Positions 45,113 through 57,729 of a stretch of DNA of 64,000 nucleotides are shown one piece after another; within the stretch, counting starts at the first letter, position 1; each line of letters starts with the position of its first letter. Source of the DNA: Cyrtodaria siliqua (taxonomy: Eukaryota; Mollusca; Bivalvia; Adapedonta; Hiatellidae); the NCBI GenBank assembly GCA_037043455.1, contig JAWPHD010011035.1, forward strand, positions 23,506 to 87,505, read 5' to 3'. The position numbers were made by a program, and so were the translations under genes. The notes beneath the pieces were generated by a model that had not been told where the DNA came from, did no database searches, and was given only the letters and a program-made list of their open reading frames with translations.

Positions 45113-46711
45113 CGTTTGAGAACAAAACACTAAAAAAAGCAATTAAAAACCTGCTAAAAACACGAACAACCCACGCAAATCGTGAAAAGGATACTTACAA
45201 TTACGTTTTGCAGCATCTAACCATGTTGTTTGTAATGCTTTCAGCCATAAAACACGATAAATCACGGAGCGAAATCACATTCTACGTCCTAAAACATGGC
45301 GGCTAAAGTGAACGTACATGACCGAAGTGTTCCGAATGAGTCGACGGCAGGTGTTTGGAACACTTCTGTCCGAGACCAGTCCCTTTAATTATCAGCCCAG
45401 GAGGAGTGTTACAAATTATGTACACTTTCGGTAAAACAGCTTTGTTTTATATCGAGCATTTACCAAAACTACAATTCTCCCAAATACGTGTCTAAAATAC
45501 GACGCATTATTCATCAAGTGGTAATTGATTACTCGGAAACCAGCCTACAGCGATTACTATTTTAAGAACACATTGACGCTGCAGAATCAGAACCATTCTC
45601 GTTCCAACTGTGGGAGCAATAGGACGTGTCCATCTACAGCTCCATTGGCAGCACACCAGGCGATGTCAACACGTCCTATAGAGGATCAACAATACAGTAT
45701 GTTGCAATCATCTACAACGACTGTGCAGTATGTTGCAGTTGCAGTCAGCTACAACTACTGTGCCCTTAATACAGGGGTTGGGTTTTTAAACTAGATGTAC
45801 ATAGTTTTATCCACTATTTTATCGTTTTAACGTGGAACGAAGAAGAGCCGCTTAATACAACTACTGAGGGACTGACGGGCGACGCTGATCACGGATACAG
45901 AATGTGGGGACTACATAGTGTGGGAGACGCTTCGGCGGCTACGGGATCACTGCCAGTACTTAAAGACTTGCGGTGGTTTCGGTGAACACACAGACGCCCA
46001 TTATATGGAGACTCCAGATTCACGATTTCCACGATGCGAAATTCGGGCCAACACGGACGACCGGATTGACCTACTTGATGGCGATACTTCTGCAATTTCC
46101 TGATTGGCTGGGACTTTCTTAATTTACTTTCGAGCCGACAATCGGATTGACCTAGTCACAATTCTGCAGGCAATCCGATTGGTCAAAATCTTCTATTGGA
46201 CTTCGAAATCTACATGGAATAGCAAATCTTCTACAGACTCTGCGAGGGATTTCTACACCGATGTGCCACCATCTTTAATCTACTGCTGCAATCTACTTTG
46301 AACGAGAGACTCCAACCCTTCCCGGACTCAACCGCACGCCGAAAACATCTACAGAAAAGCTCGCTAAAATGCGTTATGCAATACAGCGAGGGTAAATAAA
46401 AACTACATCTCTCTCTCTCTGCAGAATCAGACGTGGAAACAGCCGATTAGCAGCTTCATATAGAGAGCTGTTTTTAAAACAGAGCAATAAACAGAGCCTA
46501 TATTTATGTTAGACTGTCTTATGGGATTATTTTGCTAGTTCCGAATCAACACAGATCAAGTAAAAATGCTCAGAATAGCATGTAAAATTATTCTGATGGA
46601 TTGATCTTTTACTCCTTCAATGGGATTTGAACAAGCATAAAAAATACAAAGCTATGCTATTTCACCAAAAATACTGGTTGGGGATAAAAGCCGTGCTGTA
46701 TATTCCGTACA
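45113..46711. other. GC-richer unresolved stretch
   Basis: From about 45300 to 46500 the base composition is visibly GC-richer than the neighbours. There are several short open frames but none over 90 codons with recognisable motifs. GCCGACAATCGGATTGACC near 46133 echoes GACGACCGGATTGACC near 46056. A CT run lies at 46412. It may be a decayed retroelement or gene, but I cannot assign it. Confidence 0.35.
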
Positions 46712-47296
46712 GTAACGGGAACTATCGAAAATAGCAGATGTTCTGGTATGGATATTATCAAGCCTACAATTGATGAAAATTATGAAGACAAACGATGTAA
46801 GTGATCAATGTATTTATATCATTTATGATAACGCTTATCGTATCTACGAGTATACATTTAAATACGGTTTGGGTAAAACATTGTAAAATACAAAGATGCA
46901 AAAATACAAAATGAATGTTCATGTGTTTTAACTAACAATGCATCAAAAGTATATTTAAACTGACATACTAGAAAATAAATAAATAATTGAATTCGCGCCG
47001 TACCTTAAATTCAGTACATCATTTATTATAACAATAAGTGTAATAATTGTCTCTCCATCTATTTGTAAAGTTATACTAAATGATAACGGAATGTACGGTA
47101 CGCTAAGATAATGGGCGGATTTTGTGTATATTACCTACACTATTTTATTGTATTAACATTATTACATCTGTAATATATGACAAGTGTTTTACATTAATTT
47201 TACATCGTACCATAAGTATGTAAAGTATTGGTATACGCTATAAGCTTCGATAATCTCCGTACCCGAGCACCTGCTATTTCCGATAGTTTTCGTTAT
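46712..47296. mobile_element. MITE-like element with about 55-bp terminal inverted repeats
   Basis: The left arm (46712-46767) starts TAACGGGAACTATCGAAAAT and continues GGTATGGATATTATC. The reverse complement of 47241-47296 gives TAACGAAAACTATCGGAAAT and GGTACGGAGATTATC. The interior of about 470 bp is non-coding. No target duplication was established. Confidence 0.6.
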
Positions 47297-47505
47297 AAAT
47301 ACTACGACGAATTGATGCTTTGCATCAAATTTCTCTGATTACTATCTACTCTATGTTAATTTTTGTCATGTATTCATTTCACTCAATAAAAAAGACAGTT
47401 ATTTGGTTATGCTCAATATCTGCTTACGTGCGGACAGCATCCCTTTCAGGTCATTCTGCTTTAGTGCTAATGTATCCACATTTCATAACTTTTATAAGGA
47501 TGGCG

Positions 47506-47650
47506 GGTGGTGTACAGTACTGGTTCTACCCAGGAAAATTGGGTGGTCTGCCTCCACCACAAAAAAATGTACAACATCAAAACGTACATTACATTGCATT
47601 GTTTTGCATGATGCTTGGAAAAAGACGACATAATTATTTTAAATCAGTTG
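47506..47650 (+). mobile_element. SINE fragment without tRNA head
   Basis: TGTACAGTACTGGTTCTACC, then GGGTGGTCTGCCTCCACCAC and a downstream A-rich segment match the copy at 56.45-56.53 kb. The tRNA-like head is missing. Confidence 0.6.
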
Positions 47651-48039
47651 ATAAACAAAGAAGATATAACCATTTTAATGTTGTTCTAAAACGGATATAT
47701 GAGAGCCGCCATACGTCATATTTCTAAACTACCATATATGGCATGTTGCTAAATACCATTTAAAATAAAGACTATCATTGCAAATTAGGGCAAGATCCTT
47801 TTTTAATTCATTATTACATTGAATTATACATATTTTCCATACAGTTGCTGTTATTTTTTCCCAATAAATCAATACATTATCCTATTTATAAATATTCCAT
47901 ATATAATGGTTAATTACAACTATGATGTAATATCTCTCAAAATGGCGGCGTCCATACCCGTTTCAACATAACCTTCACATGATCATATCTTCTTTGTTTA
48001 TCATCGGATTTTGATAATTATTTTAAAGAAAGATATAAA

Positions 48040-48176
48040 AATCGGACAGGGAAAGTAGCATTCAATGACGACAGTTAACCAAAAAACACAAAAACAAACA
48101 CGCAAACAGACAAACAAGAAGGCAAAAGTAATAAAAAAAATGCAAACGACATCACAAACACAAAAGGGCTGACAAA
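48040..48176 (-). repeat. Detached Penelope-like 3' tail end
   Basis: GGACAGGGAAAGTAGCATTC, then AACACGCAAACAGACAAAC, and CGACATCACAAACACAAAAG match the tail terminus at 14608-14730 almost exactly. No RT sequence follows at higher coordinates, so this is a severely 5'-truncated insertion on the minus strand. Confidence 0.8.
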
Positions 48177-48254
48177 ACCTTTTCCAACATCTTCAGATTG
48201 TTTGGCTGTAGTGCCCTTTTCCAACATCTTCAGAACTCTTAATAATAAAGAGAT

Positions 48255-49075
48255 TGTTGGGATGTAGTGCTACATTCACTTTAAAACCCAAGCATGCATT
48301 GCAGCAGAGTTGATAAAAGTACAGATATTTTAGCTGTTAACAATTACTTTTTATTATTGAAGACATTGTTACCTATATCTAAATGTGTGCATGGAGTGTT
48401 GCATGTGTCTCGTTGTCTACATGTTGCATTGCATGATTTGGCCTTAAAGAAAGTAAAAAAAATATAGTATAGATGTAAACATGATTACAATGTACGCAAA
48501 TTATTTATACAAATTTGTTTATGATGAAATGTGGACTGTTCTCATTGGACTATTTTATGCAAATTCATTTTTGAAGAACTTTGGACTGTTTTCATTGGAC
48601 AGTTTTGGTAGGGAGGTTTTTGGAGCAGTCTTTGTGCAGTATATAAACGGATTCTGGGAGCAGCTCAACAGTTGGGTTGAGTTCTATTTAGTAAACGGTT
48701 AAATTTGAATTTGATGCTTTTAAAATATAAAATATATTTGTGAGAGGATTTACTTATTATTGTGCTCATTCATAATAACAGTGAAATTGGATATTTTGAC
48801 TAAACCGGAACTATTGGCAATTAATTTAGACTGAAAGGACACTTACTGTTTTGGATTAAAGAGACACTTACTATTTTGGTTTAAAATACACTTGCTAATG
48901 TTAATTAAAGGAACACTGGATATTTTTGTTTGGACTTAATTAAGACAATTGGATATTAATGAAAAACTGGACTAATATATTCTGTAAGTGAATATTTGAT
49001 GTCAATAAATGTGTTAAATATATTTTTGTGTTGCTGGTTTTGCTTCCTTTCTTGTTACATTTTACTCGTAACAAC
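48255..49075 (+). other. Possible solo LTR (weak)
   Basis: The segment begins TGTTGGGATGTAGTGCTACA and ends TTACTCGTAACA, with the 5'-TG and CA-3' ends typical of LTRs, and is about 0.8 kb long. Repeated GGACACTTACT phrases occur near 48836-48900. No matching second LTR, primer-binding site or clear target duplication was found. The 73-codon ORF at 48481-48702 (VLIGLFYANSFLKNFGLF) has no recognised family. Confidence 0.25.
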
Positions 49076-49864
49076 ATGGCATTCATTGCTCTATCAGATT
49101 TCTAGTCTCTATGTGTTACACATTTCTACATGGTTTTGTTCTTGCTACTGGTAATTGCCTATGCTATCTAAACCTCTTCACTGCCGGCATGGTTGCATTT
49201 TGTCATAAACATGGCTCTTACGTAAATAGCATGTCTGCACCACAAAAATGCTTCACTTCTGAGGTGTGCTTTTTATGCCCCACGCCATTTTTTGTGTTGG
49301 TGCACTAAAACCAACAAACTCCATTCATTCCTGTTTGGTTCCATTTAACATTTCTTGTGTCTAACCAACTTTTTTGTTCAAAATAACTTAATTATCCATT
49401 CCGTACCTATTGCAAATGGTATTACATTCTATAATGCCTTTTGTCCCATGTTACTTTTTACAGCTATGCTTTTGCCAGTAGCCATTTCTAATATTGTTGC
49501 ATTCATTTATTTCCCTTGTCAGAATTGTTATGTTTTATATTTATTGTTCAATTAAATTTCATAAACAGTTCTTAGTTATTCGTTCCATTTCTTCCTTTGT
49601 CCCCTCACGTTGACCTCATATGCTTACACACATTCCGCATAATAATATACACTATATACCTACACTCTTAACGCTTATTGACCTTGTCCGTCCGTCCGTC
49701 TGTTGATGGACATGTCAACATCCCTCTAATATCTTCCACACTACCACCATGTATTGTAACTTCAATGGCCCGGGGGAGAGGATGACTCATATCGTCTTAA
49801 AGATACATTGCCTTTGGTGTTAATAAAACCACGGCTATTAGTCAAATAATGACAATTCAAGCTT
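49076..49864. other. No gene recognised
   Basis: Two 65-residue ORFs have no recognisable domain. CGTCCGTCCGTCTG near 49690 is a tract found in several element types here. Confidence 0.45.
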
Positions 49865-50340
49865 CCTTTTTCATCCCGTTTGAAAAACGGGTTTCAAACG
49901 GGACGTATTATGTACATCTGTCTGTCCGCTCGTAAACAATTGCGCAATCCAGACAATCATAACACCCATACTCATGACATTTCTTAGGTCCATTGCCCTA
50001 GGTGGCAGGAGGATTCCTTCTGTTTTTGGAGTAGGTCAGAGGTGAAGGTCCCCAGGGACTTATATGGAAATTCTCATTCCAGATGAGCTTTGAAATCATA
50101 CACCTCACTCAGGAAACTATATTAACACATTGCCCTAGGTGACAAGAGGAACCCTGTTGATTTTAAAATCAGTAGGTCAAGGTCAAATTATATGAAAATA
50201 AACATTCTGGACAGTAACTTCGAAACAATAATACCCACACTTATGAAACTTCATATATGAATTGCTCTACGAGGTAAAACTAATACTATTGTTTTGGGGG
50301 TCATTAGGTCGAAGGACAAGGTCACCACGATCTAATATTA
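49865..50340 (+). repeat. Hairpin-led element with about 130-bp tandem core, copy 1
   Basis: It opens with a strong hairpin (CCCGTTTGAAA, loop AACGGG, TTTCAAACGGG at about 49877-49905). A CTGTCTGTCCGCTCG tract and about three diverged core units follow, marked by CATTGCCCTAGGTGGCAGG (49990), CATTGCCCTAGGTGACAAG (50126) and ATTGCTCTACGAGG (50260). Each unit includes TAGGTCAAGGTCA-type sequence. The same core occurs at 56875-57410. Confidence 0.65.
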
Positions 50341-50671
50341 AACACATTATGCTCAATAAATTCATTACATTCGCACTTATAAACATGCATAATGCTATGC
50401 CCTTGCTGAAAGAAAGAACAATAATGTTTTTGGGTCATAACATAATAATAACCCAGTCAGAATGATTGGTACAATACGTTGTGAAATAAATATGTTTAAC
50501 CTAAACTGATATACTAACATTAAGCTCTTTGTTCAACTACAACTGTGTCTTTTGAGCAGCGCCAATTCCTTTGCTGCATTTTGTAGCAATAGTGTACTCG
50601 TTTATTAATGTAATCCCAAAAACGTGTGAATGATTGCAAAGTAGACTGGTTCCGGTACGCAGTCAGGGCGA

Positions 50672-52325
50672 GTTACCCATGAGACAATCAAATACAGATA
50701 TTTTAAGAAATTCGATGAACATACATTCTGTAATGATTTAGCAAAATCACCATTCGAAATAGTTGAATATTTTGTTGATCCAAATGAGTCATTAAATGTA
50801 TTCTATACAATATTAAATACTATTCTAGAAAAGCATGCACCTATTCGAGAAAAGAGAATAAAACATGAAACCCAGCCTGGGTGGTTTACTGATGAGATTA
50901 CGAACGCTATTTATCAGAGAGATAAGCTACATAAAGAAAAACAGTTTGAACAATATAAATTATTACGAAATAAAATTTCATCCATGATAAAGAAAAATAA
51001 GAAAAACTTTTATAACAAGAAAATAAAAGCCCAAAATATATGTGGAAAAACTTAAAAAAACATTTCCAAAACGGGAAAAGAAAACAATGGAGGCATTTCA
51101 TTACCTGATAGGCTAATCAAAAATGATCATATCATTGAAGGACAATTAAATATTATTAATGCATTAAATGAGCATTTTATAAATATTTTAAACATTGTTA
51201 AAAAGACGAGATTTGTAAAAGGAGATTTCTCTGAATTACGGCAACAACTTGATATTAAATTGAAATATGCTTCATTTAGTATAAAACTCATAACACCTTT
51301 TGAAGTTAGAAAGTTGATTGATAAACTTGATAGTAACAAATCAACAGGTATAGACGGTGTTGGTCCTAGGATTTTAAAATATTGTGGTGATTACATAACA
51401 TCCTCCATAGCTTCAATCATAAATAACAGCATACAAACTGGAGTGTTCCCTGATACTTTTAAGGAGGCATGTGTGATTCCTATTCACGAAAATGGAAATA
51501 AAGACGACCCACAATTTCAAAAATATTTGAGCGTCATATAGCCATTCAAATACTATTATATTTCAAGACGTATAATGTTATTCGCGAGACCCAGTCAGGT
51601 TTCAGACAATATCATTCATGTCATACTGCTCTGACACGGTTAATAGAAGCATGGTAAAAGGTATAGACTCAGGTAAATTAATAGGAGCTGTATTTCTTGA
51701 TCTAAGAAAGGCATTCGATCTTGTAGACCATAGAATATTGATACACAAATTGAAACTGTACCATTTTTCAGACAATACCATTAAATTATTTGATTCATAT
51801 CTTTCGAATAGTGTGTTGATATATAAATCAATAAACAACCTAGCTCCTAATTACATATCACAACTTTTGACATTCTCATGGAATAATAGATATTATCTGC
51901 GATCAGCTACACGAAATGATCTTGTTACACAAAAACCGCAAACTAAATACATGAAAGACACCTTTAGCGACCTTGGTCGACACGTTTGGAAAAATATACC
52001 GGTCGACATACGTTCTCTTCCTACTATCCAGTCATTTAAATATAATTATAAAATGTTTATTGCAAAATGCACATTAACATGAATGATATTTTTATTTTTT
52101 TTATTTTTATGTGCATTATGTAAGACTTCTATGAGTTCTTCTATATCCAAATATAACTGAGTGTGTGTCGAAGATTGAATGCTGTTATTGTTAGTGTATT
52201 TGTTAAAAAACACTAAATGTTTGTTAAGGCCGCATTGAAAATATGATGTATATATCTTGATAGTATGTCATAATGTGTTAACCTTCTTTAAATAAAGAAT
52301 TTATTATTATTATTATTATTATTAT
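50672..52325 (+). pseudogene. CR1/L2-like LINE with RT catalytic core deleted
   Basis: It begins in the linker (PFEIVEYFVDPNESLNVFY, then HAPIREKRIKHETQPGWF). The RT N-terminal part is clear: RKLIDKLDSNKSTGIDGVGP, then SIQTGVFPDTFKEACVIPIH, TQSGFRQYHSCHTALTRLIE and GAVFLDLRKAFDLVDHRI. After FDSYLSN (51809) it jumps directly to VLIYKSINNLAPNYI and the 3' domain SDLGRHVWKNIPVDIRSLPT, with stop at 52082. The palm segments containing PQGS and the YADD box are therefore absent. It ends in a (TTA)n tail at 52300-52325 after AATAAAGAA. Confidence 0.82.
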
Positions 52326-53000
52326 GTTCGTCTACTGGTACCCGAAATAAGACGTGATGTATGGTTATTAATAATCATGAACCCGTGATACTTTAACTGT
52401 AATCATTGCTATTAAATATGACTACAAGTACCGAAAACCTTAGATTCATCCAAACACCCAGATAATATTAATCTTCAATACGAAACAATATATAAGTGTT
52501 CTGCCTGAAGAGAGAACTGTATCCACAATCATGAAATACCGCGAAATGCAATATTTATAGTAAAATTAATTATACTTAGCTTAAATGTGTTACATCATTT
52601 CAACTCGCTTTCTGAACTTAAACTTGACTTGAAGCCAAACCACATGGGCACAATTTGCAAAGACGACAGCTATATCAAAAACTTATTTATGGCCGATAAT
52701 CGATATCGATCTATCAAAATCTATCTATATGCATCCCTCAAACACTAATCCGTCAAGCCCCTTCTGTCAGAAATATCGCTATGGCCATGCCTTATCGCGA
52801 CTTCGACTTCTATACCTCCTTTGTTTTAAATAGGACACTGTATTTATGGTAAAGCAGTTTTGAACGAAGAATGTCTTGACAATGTATTAACCTTTTAAAA
52901 TACAGTTTTCTGTCTATAGGTGTAAAGTACACATTTATTACACAACTGCATGCAAGCATACATACTAGAACGTTTAAGGACTATTGGTCAGCCATCTTTA
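52326..53000. other. No gene recognised
   Basis: AT-rich spacer without recognisable structure. Confidence 0.5.
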
Positions 53001-54720
53001 AAAAAAAAAAAAGGGTTAAAAATTGATGGGCGTATGTTCAAGTGAAACTGTCAACCACATGTATATTTTAGGCATGAGCAATGTCAACCATATAGTAGAT
53101 GACAATTGATGCGAGCATAACAATAGAAACAAATGATTGCCATGGGGAAATGTATGCAAGGTGTACACTAAAACGATCCAAATAAAGAAAGAAGAAAAAT
53201 GTGGAACTGAACTCACAAGGTATTATTTCGAGGAATAGTGGGTGATACTAGAGATGAGCAGAGTTATCCACCATGCGCCTATAAACAGTATCTACAGCAC
53301 AGACAACTATGGCGAATGTAAGCGAATGGAGAGGATGGATGAGGGAAGGGGGTGATTTAGAAGGGCAGATGTATACTTAAAAAATATGTACAACATATTG
53401 TAAAAGAAAAACACTGTGGGAAGACAGTATGCGTGGTATGTAATACAGAAACATTTAAAAAAAAAAAAAATGAGCCCTCACACACCCAAAACAAATCAGT
53501 TAATTGTGCTGCCAACCCTCCTCCAAGTCCTTATCACCAATGAGTTGTGATCAGGGATGACGTAATTTTGAAGTAAACAGGTAACAACATTGTTTTAACA
53601 ACTGATTTGATGGGGGTTGGTGGGGACGGGTGAGGATTGAGGTAGACAATATGAAAGAGGATTGCTGTTTTGTTTTACGAAACACACACACACAAATCAT
53701 TTGATAGTGCACTCCACCCACCCCATCCCCAACCCACCCCACTTCCACGCCAAAAAATGGATGTGGATCGGTGTTATTTAGGAAGAAAAAATAAATAAAT
53801 CATTTAATAATGCAATCGCCTGCCTTCCAGCCATCAGCCCCTCCCACCACCCCAGGGAGTGTGGGGGGAGGAGAACATCATAAAAATAAAAACAAAGAAA
53901 CATGTACATTTCAAAAAATGGTTCGGGTTTGGGCTAGGGTAGGAGTACGGGTAGAATGAATACGGACAGAAGCGACTTATTGGATGTGAACCAAAATTAC
54001 TGCATACGATATCTACTTAAATGCTTTCACAATTAGGCCCTCTCCCGGCATTCCCCAAACACCCCAACCGCCCCCACCACAAATATGGATGACAAGTAAT
54101 GTAGTGCAAGACGAAACAAATAAATCGCATGGCTATCATGGCCAATTATGAGCGTATGCCATTATAATAAAAGTGTCAAACCCCACCATCCACCCCATCT
54201 CCTCTTGATGGTGGATGGGTGGGGAGTGGGGAATAATGTGAGCAGTTACGGTGCAAGAATAAACAAAACAACACAGACGAATGGAATTAATCGCATTTCG
54301 GTTGGGGTTGTGGTGGGTGATGGGAACCTATGCCCCAATATAGTTAAGATTTGAATAAGGAAAGTAACATATATGCGGTCAGTTTCAACAGATTGGAGTT
54401 TTACCTTAACTAAAATGATTGCATACGATTTCTACTTATATGTTTTAAAAATTAGGTCCCCGGTATCCCTCTGCCCAAAACCCAGTCTCGTCACCATAAC
54501 AAATGAATGGATTAATGTTATTTATGAAGAAAAATATTAAAATGAGCGCGCCCGCCCACCCACACAACCATCTCTTGGTGAAGCAGTTATGGTGTAAAAA
54601 ATAAACAAAACAACACAGAAGCATGTAGGTAACAGAAACGCATACATAACACAGACGAGTTTTGTGAAACTCCATTAACGTTTTGAAATACTGATTTCTG
54701 CATAGAGGTGTAAACTACAT
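53001..54720. repeat. Diverged roughly 420-bp tandem duplication with G/C-skewed tracts
   Basis: TGCATACGATATCTACTTAA near 54002 and TGCATACGATTTCTACTTAT near 54421 head two related segments. Each continues with an AATTAGG(C/T)CC block, a C-rich patch and an ATAAACAAAACAACACAG-type block. CCCCACC and GGGTGGGG tracts recur, for example near 53612-53632, 53700-53745 and 54207-54230. Some fit G-quadruplex spacing. Non-coding. Confidence 0.55.
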
Positions 54721-55369
54721 ATTATATGCATAATATATATACACACCAACAGTGTAATTATATCCATATGCAAGTAAATGTATAATATTGCTACAACCCA
54801 ACAGTGTAACTATCTCTTTATGGAAGTTTATAAATGTATAATATTGATAAAAGCAGGAACTTCTAAAAAGACACTGTGTACAAGTTTAATTCCTCATACC
54901 AGCAAAGTTCCTTATATAACCTAAAAGTAATGAGATCATTTTAAATCGCCATATCTCCAGAATCGACCTTCCATATCTCCAAAATTGACCTTTCAAAAGT
55001 TAAACTCGGCGTATCGTATCTCCGTTGAAGGTAATATAACAAATTGTTGTCATTCAACTAACATCGAAGGTTCTATACTGGCTGTAATGCCTTTAATACG
55101 GATAATCGCACAATACCAAGTAACGGAGAAGAAGTGGAATTCATCGCCAGGTTCTTCTTATGTGACCAAACATTTTGGGATAAAGAATAATTAACTAGAC
55201 TTTTACTTTTTATACCAGAAGCAACATACAAATGTATATCTACTGACATATTCGGTTCCACGGTTTTTGGAGAACAAAAATAACTTAATATTTATTTTAA
55301 ACTTTCCATAGATCAGAGGGTGCCGAATATAATTATTCAAGCTGCGTCTTTTTATTTCAATCCACAACA

Positions 55370-55441
55370 ATGGGATATAGAAGAGAATTGTTGTTTGGTG
55401 TAACGTTTGCAGCAATTGCTGTTCTAACATACGGACAGCAG
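55370..55441 (+). CDS. Small single-pass membrane protein, exon 1 (signal peptide)
   Basis: ATG at 55370 in a strong context (ACAATGG) opens MGYRRELLFGVTFAAIAVLT, then YGQQ, a typical signal peptide. The exon ends CAG CAG directly before GTTGGTATTT, a phase 0 donor. Joined to the phase 0 acceptor at 58153/58154 it gives a 153-residue type I membrane protein. The intron (2.7 kb) contains a SINE and a tandem-core element. I do not recognise the family. Confidence 0.65.
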
Positions 55442-55699
55442 GTTGGTATTTTATTTTATTTCTGATAATTTGTATTTAATTCATTATTTGCTAATTTAAT
55501 AAAACAAAACAAAAATGCAAATTACTACCTAACCAATTGTCATTTCTCATTTCCATTATATTTACAATTTAAATTGACTTGTCACACTTCCAAAAACATT
55601 GTAGACAGTCATATTTATAACTTAAACAAAGAAAACTAGTATTTAGTAAACTGGTAAACCTAGTTTCGATCTTGTTTTAAATTGTATTGTATGTTTCAG

Positions 55700-55870
55700 T
55701 GTACGTTTGCTCATATCTATCAATTATCTGTCTTAGTTAAGTACAATGCAAAGGCAATTTGCCCGCACGCAATAATGTTTTTTACTAAATGCAGCAACAT
55801 TTCATTCAGTGATGTTATTTGTTCATGTCAGCGTAAATATGCTTGTATAGTGGAATTGTTTCTAACATGA
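55700..55870 (+). CDS. Possible alternative last exon: secreted Cys-rich peptide
   Basis: It follows the acceptor TGTATGTTTCAG, which nearly copies the one before the main last exon (TTTATGTTTCAG); both exons start TGT in phase 0. It encodes 56 residues with six Cys (CTFAHIYQLSVL start, AICPHAIMFF, TKCSNISFSDVICSCQRKY, ACIVELFLT) and a stop. Spliced to exon 1 it would give an 80-residue secreted peptide with no membrane segment. No good phase-matched donor was found that would make it an internal exon. Use of this exon is speculative, and it may be a decayed duplicate. Confidence 0.3.
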   Translation, partial: CTFAHIYQLSVLVKYNAKAICPHAIMFFTKCSNISFSDVICSCQRKYACIVELFLT

Positions 55871-56334
55871 AATTTCGCATAGAAACATTACCGCGAGTAT
55901 AAAAAATATGCGCATATCTTAACATGGTCAAATTGCCTTTCATATTGTTCCGCTTACTTTGTATTGGGTAATCTTATTATATTATACTGCATGTTGGCGA
56001 CGCCACATATTGCTCCTGTCAGTTGTGAAGTCCCGCCTAGTGTCAAAATTAAAGCTTCATCAAATGTCACTCCGGTCAATACGGTTTTCCAAGTTTCTGT
56101 GAGAAATAATTAAATCGTTCAAAACACCTATTTATTTAAAAAAAACGGTCAGAAATATTGAACTATTGCTTGGCCTTTTAATGACTTCAACGTTTCAACG
56201 ACATATTTTTGATTATTTCGCGCCAAACAGTCATCCGCACAAAATAAAAAGTATCGACAAGATACGAATTCCAACCAATGCTATAGAAATAACACAATTA
56301 CAAAACACATGACCTTTACTTAGAAAGTAGCGTC

Positions 56335-56575
56335 TCCGTGCCGAATGGTTTACAACGTTGAGTTGTAAACCTCGCCTCAAAACCGCTGCGAGTTCAATTC
56401 CCACTGGGAGCTCGACTTGTAAGTGAGGAAGTGTCGATTCTTACGGAAGGCGGGAGGTGTACAGTACTGGTTCTACCCAGTAAACGTGGGTGGTCTGCCT
56501 CCACCACAAACAAAATCGTCATATATAACCTTACATTTGTTGAAAATGACGTAAAACACCATGCAAACAAACAAA
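56335..56575 (+). mobile_element. tRNA-derived SINE, full-length
   Basis: The head has an A-box-like TGCCGAATGGTTTAC and a B-box-like GAGTTCAATTCCC. The body has TTACGGAAGGCGGGAGG, TGGTTCTACCCAG and GTCTGCCTCCACCAC, followed by a CGTCATATATAACC-type 3' domain and an (ACAAA) tail. Same superfamily as 12.5 kb. It lies in the intron of the small membrane protein gene. Confidence 0.75.
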
Positions 56576-56874
56576 TTACGTAGAAAGTGTTGTTTTGGCA
56601 GCGGACCATGACCTTGGGATTAATGGCGTGAGAGTATTATTACATGTATGATAAATATTTTAATACTTTGTTTACAAGTATCAAGACATTTTTTGGAAAT
56701 TATTGTATTGTAAAATAAATGATTATTTATATCCCATGATATCCCATAAATGCTGCATCAATGTCGTATATTTAATATGCACCCTGTAGTGTGATTTCTA
56801 CCAAAATGGCTATAATTGTTCTATAGATATGTTTCGACAATACATTTGTATAGGTTCATTTAAAAATCATGACC

Positions 56875-57410
56875 CTGTGGTACGGGGTTCTCCGTTCGTT
56901 TGTCCGACCGTAATCAATTACGCACTCCGTATGATAACTTCGAAACCATAACACTCATGAAACTTTATAGGTACATAACCCTTGTTGAGAAGAGAAACCC
57001 TGATGTTTTTGGGGTCGGTATCCAAAGTTCAAGGTCGTCATATGGAAATACGCAATAACAATAACTTTGGAACCATAACACCTACCCACATAAAACTTCG
57101 TAGGCACATTGTCCTCGGGAGGTCAAAGGTCAAGGTCACCATATGATATGCATTGTATGCGATAACTTTAAAACCATCACACTCTCGTGACACGTCGTAG
57201 GTACATTGCCCTTGTCGAGAGAAGAAACCTGTTGTTTTGGGGTCAAAGGTCAAGGTTACTATGATACTATATATGGAAATATGCATTATTTGAGATAATT
57301 CCAAAAGCATATAATACCCTATGAAACGTCATTGGTATACTGCCATTCGCAATAGATGGAAGTCTATTACTTTTAGGATCAGTAGGCCATCAAGGTCACA
57401 TTAACCTGAC
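56875..57410 (+). repeat. Tandem-core element, copy 2
   Basis: A GTCCGTTCGTTTGTCCG-type tract leads into about three units of 110-130 bp. Units share ATAACTT(C/T)GAAACCATAACAC, CATGAAACTT, CATTGCCCTTGT or its variant, GGGGTC and AAAGGTCAAGGT. Related to 49865-50340. It has no coding capacity. Confidence 0.7.
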
Positions 57411-57729
57411 AATGAGACAGTTTTGAGAAACACTCCCCCTACTGTAACTTGTCACTATTAGACGTACAATCTTGAAACTTAGAAATAGTTTCCATGTTAA
57501 AAATGTTGGTGTTAGTAGGTCAAAGGTAAATGTGACTTTATCATTAAAATGCCTTGGGGTAGGTCAATTATGATTATAAATCAAACTGGGAGAATTTTCC
57601 CAAAAACAATATTTTCTTGAATCCTCCAATGGGAAACTATCAAAGTATCGCTGTAATAGTTTGCCAAAGCCTTAAATATCAAAGCTACTACATGTATAAT
57701 ATTATGATGAAATATTGATTAATATGTGT

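Noticed and set aside
45525..46301. Series of 60-90-residue ORFs in GC-richer DNA
   Set aside because: No shared frame, domain or splice logic could be found; reported only as an unresolved stretch.
47320..47727. 135-residue ORF
   Set aside because: It overlaps a SINE fragment; the internal Gly/Trp-rich part is translated SINE body.
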